Part shown: positions 1 to 4,998 of the stretch, in pieces
How the letters are laid out: every line of letters begins with the position of its first letter
Numbering within the stretch: the stretch's first letter is position 1
Origin: an uncultured Lachnospiraceae bacterium
GTDB lineage: Bacteria > Bacillota > Clostridia > Lachnospirales > Lachnospiraceae
DNA: 5,955 nucleotides
Reading direction: 5' to 3'
NCBI GenBank assembly: GCA_947591115.1
Contig: CANQCX010000124.1
Location: 1 to 5,955, forward strand
Position numbers and translations under genes: made by a program
The notes under the pieces: model-generated
Told to the model about the DNA's origin: nothing
Database searches by the model: none
What the model saw: only the letters and a program-made list of their open reading frames with translations

Positions 1-8
1 ATGATGTA

Positions 9-1421
9 TTATACCTTTTCAAACCGTCCAACCTCAGCTTGAAGCTCCATCGAAATTTCATGGTTATTTTCCGTTTCCACCTGAATCTGCGAAATCGCAT
101 TAACCAAGTTCGAAGCATCCTCCGCAACGCCGGAAATTCCTTTTGCGCTCTCGTCAACGGTAAGGGAGATATCGTTGATTCCGGAATTCATCGACTTCAT
201 AGTATTTGTGATCTCAGCGGATTTTTGTGCGAATTCATTGAGGATTCCGCTCATAACATGCGCATCCTCTTTATATTGATTTACAATATCTACGATTCCG
301 TCGTAATCCTGCATAACGCCATTGTTGACATAATCGAGCATCTTTGACGCATTGGATGCCAGCTTTTCTACGGCGCTGATAACCAGATTACTGATATTTT
401 GAATATCATTTGCCGTATCACGACTGTTATCCGCCAACACGCGGATCTCATCTGCTACAACCGCGAAGCCTTTTCCTGCCTCGCCCGCGCGCGCCGCTTC
501 AATGGAGGCGTTTAATGCCAGCAAATTCGTCTGGCTTGCAATGTCCAAAATATTTCCTGTCAGCTCGTTGATCTTTTCTACGCTCCGGCTTTCCTCTACG
601 GCCTCCTGAAGCACCGTTCCTACCTCTTGGAATACCGCTACCGAATGCGCCTTATTGTCAACCGCCTGTTTCTGCATAGTTTCCGCACGCGACTGAATTG
701 CATCTACCTGTTTTGCACCGCTTTCCGCACTGTCGCTCATACTGCTGATTCTTTCCAGAATCTGGGTGCTTCCGGAAGCGATCTGATCCAGCGTAGACGC
801 GATCTCCTGCATACTTGCCGCAAGCTCCTCCGTTGCTGCCGATACATTCAGCGCGCTATGATTGGACTCATCTACCTGAGTGCTGACTTCATTTGAGGAA
901 TTGTACATCCGGACGGATTCTTCCTGAACCTTGCGCATCAGATTCTGCAGGCTCTCCATAAATCCGTTGATCCCCTGCGCAAGCTGACCGATCTCATCGC
1001 TGGTGCTTACCTGAATCCGCTGCGTCAGGTCTCCTTTATTGTTATCCATTTTCTCAACGATTCCGGATAAATGCTGGCTCGCTTTTTTCGCCGGTGTAGC
1101 AATGGTCTTCGTTGCAATAACCAAAAAGATAACTGCCAGAATAATACCGATGCCTACGGCCACGCCGTTAAATATGTAAGTACCCATAATCCGGATACTG
1201 CTGATCCGCATAATGCGGGAAATACTTTCTTCCGCTGCCGCCAACGCCTCTGCATCATCTGCATGAACAGCCGCCTCATAGGTTTCAATGTCTGTTTCGA
1301 TTTCCTTGTTATTGGCTTCCATCGTTGCCAGAGAACTAACATTCAAAATACAAAGCGCAATCAAAACAACACTGAATGCCAGAACCATCAAAGTAACCTT
1401 TTTTCCTATGCTCTTTCTCAT
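9..1421 (-). CDS. Methyl-accepting chemotaxis protein with a very small extracellular sensor
   Basis: This is a membrane chemoreceptor that passes ligand or redox signals to CheW/CheA. From the chosen ATG it has 470 residues: TM1 at about 9-29, a short extracellular stretch of about 50 residues (30-80), TM2 at about 82-105, a HAMP linker at about 105-160 with DLTQRI and DEIGQLA motifs, then the long helical signalling domain. The kinase-contact hairpin tip is at about 283-333 and is near-canonical (NLLALNASIEAARAGE followed by GKGFAVVADEIR). No C-terminal NWETF-type CheR tether is present; the protein ends FEKV. An upstream in-frame TTG (1454-1452) would give 481 residues. It lies only about 5 nt from the predicted transcription start and has no ribosome-binding site, whereas the ATG at 1421 follows AGGGGGG. 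The ligand cannot be predicted from sequence. The family call is very secure. Confidence 0.95.
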   Translation of the reverse strand: MRKSIGKKVTLMVLAFSVVLIALCILNVSSLATMEANNKEIETDIETYEAAVHADDAEALAAAEESISRIMRISSIRIMGTYIFNGVAVGIGIILAVIFLVIATKTIATPAKKASQHLSGIVEKMDNNKGDLTQRIQVSTSDEIGQLAQGINGFMESLQNLMRKVQEESVRMYNSSNEVSTQVDESNHSALNVSAATEELAASMQEIASTLDQIASGSTQILERISSMSDSAESGAKQVDAIQSRAETMQKQAVDNKAHSVAVFQEVGTVLQEAVEESRSVEKINELTGNILDIASQTNLLALNASIEAARAGEAGKGFAVVADEIRVLADNSRDTANDIQNISNLVISAVEKLASNASKMLDYVNNGVMQDYDGIVDIVNQYKEDAHVMSGILNEFAQKSAEITNTMKSMNSGINDISLTVDESAKGISGVAEDASNLVNAISQIQVETENNHEISMELQAEVGRFEKV

Positions 1422-1431
1422 TCCTGTTCTT

Positions 1432-1438
1432 CCCCCCT
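1432..1438 (-). promoter_or_regulatory. Shine-Dalgarno of the chemoreceptor gene (decides the start)
   Basis: AGGGGGG lies 10 nt upstream of the ATG at 1421-1419, with a second weak AGGA directly next to the ATG. Together with the mapped promoter this favours the 470-residue form over the TTG start at 1454. Confidence 0.7.
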
Positions 1439-1465
1439 GTTTGTCTTTTGCCAACCGGCATACTT

Positions 1466-1494
1466 ATTATATCAGATTCACTGTACGCCGTCAA
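1466..1494 (-). promoter_or_regulatory. Sigma-A (sigma-70) type promoter of the chemoreceptor gene
   Basis: On the minus strand TTGACG (1494-1489) is followed by 17 nt and a perfect TATAAT (1471-1466). Transcription should begin near 1459, giving a leader of about 38 nt to the ATG at 1421. The sequence upstream of the -35 is AT-rich. The -35 sits about 20 bp after the spoIIID stop codon, so the receptor has its own promoter even though it directly follows spoIIID. Many motility genes of Bacillus and Clostridia use sigma-D; no TAAA-15-GCCGATAT arrangement is present here. Confidence 0.85.
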
Positions 1495-1512
1495 TTTTAC
1501 GAATACAAAAAC

Positions 1513-1767
1513 TTATGCCTGTTGATGCAAATATTTTTCTCTTGTAGCAAGTCCTCCCCGAATATGCCGCTCCGCCTTATTCGTATCCAGTACGCGGCGG
1601 GCCTGTTTGGCAAGCGAGGGATTGACTTGTATCAGGCGTTCCGTTACGTCCTTATGTACCGTCGATTTCGATATCCCGAACCGTTTCGCCGTCTGTCTGA
1701 CCGTCGCGTTGCTCTCGATAATATAATTTGCAATTTCCACAGCTCTTTCTTCAATATATTTTTTCAT
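1513..1767 (-). CDS. spoIIID: Sporulation transcriptional regulator SpoIIID
   Basis: This DNA-binding protein of the mother cell represses or activates sigma-E-regulon genes and helps the switch to sigma-K during endospore formation. The 84 residues are close to the family length (about 80-95). The N-terminus MKKYIEERA, the helix-turn-helix at about 22-44 (VRQTAKRFGISKSTVHKD, recognition helix with SKSTVHKD), the ERL..VNP segment and the basic C-terminal HIRGG.AT..KY segment all match the B. subtilis protein as I remember it. The ATG is preceded by AGGGG at a 7-nt spacing. It lies between a cellulase gene and a receptor gene; the position beside spoIIQ-like or mreB genes seen in many Clostridia is not found here. 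It marks the organism as a spore former or a descendant of one. Confidence 0.97.
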   Translation of the reverse strand: MKKYIEERAVEIANYIIESNATVRQTAKRFGISKSTVHKDVTERLIQVNPSLAKQARRVLDTNKAERHIRGGLATREKYLHQQA

Positions 1768-1774
1768 AAATATG

Positions 1775-1818
1775 CCCCTGCAACACTTGTTTTTACATTA
1801 TATGAAGCATTGCAGGGG
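1775..1818. repeat. 9-bp perfect inverted repeat over the spoIIID promoter and ribosome-binding site
   Basis: CCCCTGCAA (1775-1783) and TTGCAGGGG (1810-1818) are perfect complements separated by 26 bp. On the minus strand the downstream arm contains the AGGGG Shine-Dalgarno of spoIIID, and the upstream arm lies between the -35 and -10 elements. RNA started at the spoIIID promoter would lack the upstream arm. RNA reading through from the cellulase gene would carry both arms and could fold. No U-tract follows the repeat in the direction of transcription, so it is not a normal terminator. Confidence 0.75.
1785..1794 (-). promoter_or_regulatory. Candidate SpoIIID-binding box (autoregulation)
   Basis: The minus strand reads AAAAACAAGT, which fits the published SpoIIID consensus WWRRACARNY at all ten positions. 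It overlaps the predicted transcription start of spoIIID (about 1790), a position suited to autoregulation. The consensus is degenerate, so a chance match in AT-rich DNA is possible; the location is the main support. Confidence 0.45.
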
Positions 1819-1824
1819 TTATGA
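1797..1824 (-). promoter_or_regulatory. Sigma-E-like promoter of spoIIID
   Basis: The minus-strand -10 CATATAAT (1804-1797) differs from the sigma-E consensus CATACAAT at one position. The -35 TCATAAC (1824-1818) contains the core ATA, and the spacer is 13 nt, within the usual range. spoIIID is a sigma-E-dependent gene in B. subtilis, so promoter type and gene agree. Transcription would start near 1790, leaving a leader of about 23 nt that holds the AGGGG ribosome-binding site. Confidence 0.6.
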
Positions 1825-1843
1825 TTTTTTTCTGGTATGAAAT

Positions 1844-3565
1844 TTATTGGGTTTTCAGATTTGCGCTCCCGCTTATGATAAAACCGATATTATCCGCAGC
1901 TGCGCCGGCGGCAAGGCTGCCGTTGTAATCCATCGACGTAATATGAAGAGTATTGCCGTTGACCGTATAATTGCCGTTCCACTTATCCGACAGGGAAAAG
2001 CTTTCGTTAAACGGAATATCGATCGCCCATGCGGTTCCGGCTTTGCCGGAGGTATTGGTCAGCGTTACATTATACTGATAAAAATACTGCCCGTTGGATT
2101 CCCAGTGATTGGTCTGCGCTGCGGAAATCGAAACGCCTCCATTGGTAAGCACATTTGCGGTTACGGCAGACGCGCCGCCGTTATTTCCGCCGCTTCCGGA
2201 ATTGCCCGCGCCGCCGTTATTTCCGCCGCTTCCGGTGCTGCCCGCTCCGCTGTTTCCTCCGCCTCCGGTGCTGCCCGCTCCGCTGTTTCCGCCGGCTCCG
2301 GTGCTGCCCGTTCCGCTGTTTCCGCCGGTCGGCCCGCTTGCCGGCATTCCGCCGTTTCCGTTGGTCAGCATACGATAGAGCCATTTTCCGGAGGCACTGA
2401 GATCCGCCTCCGTAAAGCCGGAGGTTTTGGAACAGGAGCTGCTGAAAATGGCGCTGGTTTCGTTCTTATTGGACAGATTCCACGCTACATAGCTGACTCC
2501 GTACTGATCCATTACCTGAACCCACTGGTTTGCCTGACTTTCATTGATCCCGCCGTTTCCGCTGGCGTCACAGATGCCGTATTCCGTTACGAAAACAGGA
2601 AGTCCTGCCCGAATCGCGGAGGTCATCGTATTGCGCAGCGAATCCGTATGTGTAGCCGCATAAAAATGTAGGGTATACATGATGTTATCGTAGCCGGTAA
2701 TCGGATCGGCTGCCGCCTGATCGACGTACTGCGACCAGTTCGGCGTCCCTACCAGAATGACCGCGTCCGGATCGTTTGCCCGAATGACCGGAATGATCTC
2801 GTTGGCATAAGCTTTGATCTCGCTCCAGCTTGTGCCGCCGTTCGGCTCGTTGCAGATCTCATACAGCACATTGCTGTAGGAGGCGTATGTCTGCGACATT
2901 TCGCGAAAAAAATCCTTTGCTTCGCTCTTATGCTGGTTCGGATTTGCATCCGACAAAATATGCCAGTCGATAATGGCGTACATTCCCTGATTCGTTGCAT
3001 ACTGCACGCCGTTTTTAACCAGCTTTTTAAGCTGCGCCTTATTTCCGTCCGTACAGTACCCTCCGGATTCCGCCGTATACATGGCAAGGCGGATCACATT
3101 GACCTTCCACTCCTCATGAAGCTGACGGAATAACGCTTCATTGACATAATCCGGATACCACGCCAGACCATGCGTACTGATGCCCCGAAGCTGTACGGGA
3201 TTGCCCTTTCCATCGACCAACTGCGTGCCGCTGACATGCAGCGCGCCGTAGAAAGCGCCCTTCGCTGAACTTCCGGTAACCGGCTGAGCGGAGGCGTCGT
3301 TGCCCGAGGAAGCGCCCTGCGTACCTTCTCCCGTTTCGGAGGAAGCCGCTTCTTTGATTTCCGTAGAAAGCGTTTCCGTCGCCTGCTCGGTTCCGTTTTC
3401 GGCAAGCTGTTCGGTTCCGTTTTCGGTAAGCTGCTCGGTTCCGTCAACCAGCTCCGTCACTGTGCCCTGCTGCTTGGCGGCTCTTCCGCATCCTGCAAAC
3501 AATGCTGCAATCAGCGCCAGAACCAGCAATCCCCGAACACATCTCCTGCCTATGGTTTCTCTCAT
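1844..3565 (-). CDS. Lipoprotein GH5 (subfamily 2-like) endoglucanase with C-terminal CBM2-like module
   Basis: This is a predicted cell-surface cellulase hydrolysing internal beta-1,4-glucan bonds. Its 573 residues begin with a lipoprotein signal peptide (RRCVRG, hydrophobic core, lipobox LFAGC, lipid-anchored Cys26). An acidic, Thr-rich spacer follows at about 30-100 with an 8-residue repeat. The GH5 catalytic domain is at about 104-400 and closely resembles Bacillus/Clostridium Cel5A enzymes. Visible active-site residues are Arg159, His202 (DWH), Asn239 and acid/base Glu240 (NEPNG), His300/Tyr302 (HFY), nucleophile Glu328 (VTEYG) and Trp362. A Gly/Ser/Asn-rich linker (about 403-467) leads to a beta-rich module (about 468-573) with Trp488, Trp513, Trp529, DYNGSLAAG and GFIISG, resembling CBM2. 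No dockerin or LPXTG anchor is present. The ATG overlaps the copA stop and is preceded by GGAG 8 nt upstream. The CBM family number is less certain than the GH5 call. Confidence 0.94.
   Translation of the reverse strand: MRETIGRRCVRGLLVLALIAALFAGCGRAAKQQGTVTELVDGTEQLTENGTEQLAENGTEQATETLSTEIKEAASSETGEGTQGASSGNDASAQPVTGSSAKGAFYGALHVSGTQLVDGKGNPVQLRGISTHGLAWYPDYVNEALFRQLHEEWKVNVIRLAMYTAESGGYCTDGNKAQLKKLVKNGVQYATNQGMYAIIDWHILSDANPNQHKSEAKDFFREMSQTYASYSNVLYEICNEPNGGTSWSEIKAYANEIIPVIRANDPDAVILVGTPNWSQYVDQAAADPITGYDNIMYTLHFYAATHTDSLRNTMTSAIRAGLPVFVTEYGICDASGNGGINESQANQWVQVMDQYGVSYVAWNLSNKNETSAIFSSSCSKTSGFTEADLSASGKWLYRMLTNGNGGMPASGPTGGNSGTGSTGAGGNSGAGSTGGGGNSGAGSTGSGGNNGGAGNSGSGGNNGGASAVTANVLTNGGVSISAAQTNHWESNGQYFYQYNVTLTNTSGKAGTAWAIDIPFNESFSLSDKWNGNYTVNGNTLHITSMDYNGSLAAGAAADNIGFIISGSANLKTQ
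2232..2330 (-). repeat. Three 33-bp tandem repeats encoding the cellulase linker
   Basis: Three adjacent 33-bp units (starting at 2232, 2265 and 2298) differ at only a few positions and encode the 11-residue pattern GNSGxGSTGxG. More degenerate GNNGG/GNSGSG units continue toward 2165. The whole linker (about 2165-2359) separates the catalytic and cellulose-binding domains. A multiple-of-three unit allows copy-number change without frameshift. Confidence 0.85.
3392..3439 (-). repeat. Two 24-bp tandem repeats in the N-terminal cellulase spacer
   Basis: These encode TEQLTENG and TEQLAENG (residues 43-58), followed by a degenerate third unit starting TEQATE. They lie in the acidic spacer between the lipid-anchored cysteine and the catalytic domain and probably extend the enzyme away from the membrane. 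Confidence 0.75.
3562..3565 (-). promoter_or_regulatory. ATGA stop/start overlap coupling copA to the cellulase
   Basis: The copA TGA (3564-3562) shares bases with the cellulase ATG (3565-3563). GGAG lies 8 nt upstream of the ATG, inside the last copA codons. This is the usual arrangement for translational coupling in one mRNA, and no promoter is apparent between the genes. Confidence 0.85.
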
Positions 3566-4971
3566 GAGCGGATCTCCGTTACCGTATAGTCCTGATCCTC
3601 AACGGTCTTCTTCAAAACAGCGTCGTCAACCGCCGAAGAAAGCGTAACGACCGCCGTTCCTTCCGTATGGCTCACGTTCGCCGCAGTAACCTCCGGCAGC
3701 TCCTCTAATGCCTTTTTTACTCTTGCCTCGCAGTGTCCGCACATCATTCCTTCAATGTACAATGTTTTTTCCATCGTTTTTTCCTCTTTTCTTTTTAGAT
3801 TTTTTGTTTTTAAATTTTTTGTTTTATTTCTTTCCGGTTTTCTTTTTTTGTCCCGAGAAGCGTCATGCAGCGAAAACAGATTCAGTCGAAGCGCATTGGT
3901 TACCACGCAGAAGCTGGACAGGCTCATCGCCGCAGCCGCAAACATCGGATTCAATTTCCACCTAAAGACAGGATACCACAATCCGGCGGCAAGTGGAATA
4001 CCAATGATATTATAAATAAACGCCCAGAACAGATTTTCATGAATATTCCGCAAGGTTGCGCGGCTCAGACGGATTGCCGCCGGTACATCCGACAGCCGGC
4101 TTTTCATCAGCACAACATCCGCCGCGTCCATTGCGATATCCGTCCCCGCTCCGATCGCGATCCCGATGTCCGCTCGGGTCAGCGCCGGCGCATCGTTGAT
4201 TCCGTCGCCTACCATAACGGTTTTTCCCTGCTCCTTTAAAGAACGGATGACCTGCTCTTTTCCCTCCGGCAGCACTCCCGCAATTACCTCGTCTACTCCT
4301 GCCTGTCTGCCGATCGCCTGTGCGGTCTGCTCGTTATCTCCCGTCAGCATAACGACGCGGATTCCCATATTCTGCAGCTCGCGCACTGCTTTGGCACTGT
4401 CTTCCTTAATGGTGTCGGCAACTGCGATAATTCCGAGAAACGCATCTTCTTTTGCGAAAAACAACGGGGTTTTCCCTTCCTTTGCCAACTGCTCCGCCTG
4501 CGCTTTTGCCTGAGCCTCCAGCCGTACCTGCTTCTCCAGAAAAGACAGATTGCCGCCGAAAATCCGCGCAGCCGCCGTTCCCGCCGCCGCGTCTTCCGGA
4601 AGGACCGCCTGCAGTCCGTTTCCCGGCAGCGCCAGAAAATCCGATACCTCCGCCGGCGAAAGCTGTTCCTCCGCCATTTTTGCCTGAATGGCTTTTGCCA
4701 GAGGATGTTCGCTTTTTGCTTCCAGCGCTCCTGCGGTCAAAAGCAGCTCCCTCGCCGTAACGCCCTGCGCCGGAAGCAGCTCCGTTACCTTCGGTTCGCC
4801 GTTTGTGAGCGTTCCGGTCTTATCCAGCGCCGCAATCTGCGTTTTTCCGGTTATTTCCAGCGCAACGGCATTTTTAAATAAAATTCCGTTTCGTGCGCCC
4901 ATTCCGTTTCCCACCATGATCGCAACGGGAGTTGCCAGTCCCAACGCGCAGGGACAACTGATTACCAGCAC
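3562..4971 (-). CDS. copA: Cu+ P-type ATPase CopA, C-terminal part (CPC helix, P/N domains) with C-terminal HMA domain
   Basis: This is the 3' part of the copper exporter, in the same reading frame as the 5' part but separated from it by TGA at 4998-4996. Numbering from the GTG at 4971 (469 residues): CPC metal site in a transmembrane helix (6-8), phosphorylated Asp50 in DKTGTLT, HP motif (89-90), TGDN (210-213), GDGINDAP (255-262), YN (320-321) and MSLSS (349-353). The last two with CPC are the Cu+-specific P1B-1 signatures. A lysine/asparagine-rich linker (about 374-399) joins a complete HMA domain (400-469) with GMMCGHC, which binds Cu+ through Cys411 and Cys414. The GTG has a well-placed AGAGGA, but these bases also encode the conserved Ala-Arg-Gly, so true restart is unproven. 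Without readthrough or restart the gene would be a pseudogene. It ends in ATGA overlapping the cellulase start. Confidence 0.88.
   Translation of the reverse strand: MLVISCPCALGLATPVAIMVGNGMGARNGILFKNAVALEITGKTQIAALDKTGTLTNGEPKVTELLPAQGVTARELLLTAGALEAKSEHPLAKAIQAKMAEEQLSPAEVSDFLALPGNGLQAVLPEDAAAGTAAARIFGGNLSFLEKQVRLEAQAKAQAEQLAKEGKTPLFFAKEDAFLGIIAVADTIKEDSAKAVRELQNMGIRVVMLTGDNEQTAQAIGRQAGVDEVIAGVLPEGKEQVIRSLKEQGKTVMVGDGINDAPALTRADIGIAIGAGTDIAMDAADVVLMKSRLSDVPAAIRLSRATLRNIHENLFWAFIYNIIGIPLAAGLWYPVFRWKLNPMFAAAAMSLSSFCVVTNALRLNLFSLHDASRDKKRKPERNKTKNLKTKNLKRKEEKTMEKTLYIEGMMCGHCEARVKKALEELPEVTAANVSHTEGTAVVTLSSAVDDAVLKKTVEDQDYTVTEIRS
3772..3787 (-). promoter_or_regulatory. Internal ribosome-binding site and ATG that could yield a separate CopZ-like chaperone
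   Basis: Within copA, GAGG (3786-3783) lies 8 nt before an in-frame ATG (3774-3772). Translation from it would give a 70-residue HMA protein ending at 3562, with the size, start (MEKTLYIEGMMC) and single-domain form of a free CopZ copper chaperone. The reading frame is also open through from the ATPase, so the same DNA can supply a fused domain, a free chaperone, or both. It may equally mark an ancestral copA-copZ junction now fused. Confidence 0.45.
3796..3825 (-). repeat. 15-bp tandem duplication in an A-rich linker, with two slippery heptamers
   Basis: Two adjacent 15-bp units differ at one base and encode repeated KTKNL residues in the linker between the ATPase and its C-terminal HMA domain. 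Each unit carries, in the reading frame, the heptamer A_AAA_AAT (3820-3814 and 3805-3799), which fits the X_XXY_YYZ form that favours -1 slippage. The tract is far more A-rich than the surrounding coding sequence. Confidence 0.75.
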
Positions 4972-4995
4972 AGAAATTCCTCTGGCAAGCGCAAA

Positions 4996-4998
4996 TCA
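4996..4998 (-). other. In-frame TGA interrupting copA
   Basis: The coding strand reads AGC TTT TGA TTT GCG CTT: the ATPase frame is open on both sides and only this codon breaks it. Homologues usually carry Gly, Asp or Glu before FALARG at this point. GGA to TGA would be one substitution. Alternatively, moving one T between the two flanking T runs would restore GAT (Asp). Confidence 0.9.

Noticed and set aside
1432..1437. Six-base homopolymer in the chemoreceptor leader as a phase-variation switch
   Set aside because: Six bases is short for slippage-driven switching, and a one-base change would only slightly alter the ribosome-binding spacing.
1422..1454. TTG start giving a 481-residue chemoreceptor
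   Set aside because: It would begin about 5 nt after the predicted transcription start with no ribosome-binding site; the ATG at 1421 has AGGGGGG and the usual receptor N-terminus.
1466..1499. Sigma-D promoter for the chemoreceptor
   Set aside because: TAAA is present at 1499-1496 and TCTGATAT resembles the -10, but the spacing is 19 nt instead of about 15; the sigma-A match is much better.
1775..1830. Rho-independent terminator formed by the CCCCTGCAA/TTGCAGGGG repeat
   Set aside because: No U-tract follows in the minus direction, where the transcription is. The T-run on the plus strand begins 6 nt after the stem, and no plus-strand gene leads into it.
1847..2671. Long plus-strand open frame opposite the cellulase
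   Set aside because: Its translation is low-complexity alanine/serine/arginine-rich sequence mirroring the glycine-linker repeats. It has no recognisable domain and lies wholly opposite a strongly supported gene.
4953..4998. Selenocysteine insertion at the copA TGA
   Set aside because: Only a weak 4-bp hairpin (CAGA/TCTG) can be drawn just downstream, not a bacterial SECIS, and homologues have Gly, Asp or Glu rather than Cys at this position.
3562..4998. UGA reassigned as a sense codon in this genome
   Set aside because: Only one internal TGA occurs in about 1900 codons, tryptophan and glycine use standard codons, and copA itself ends with TGA in an ATGA overlap. The other three genes end in TAA, so the window alone cannot fully exclude it, but it is unlikely.
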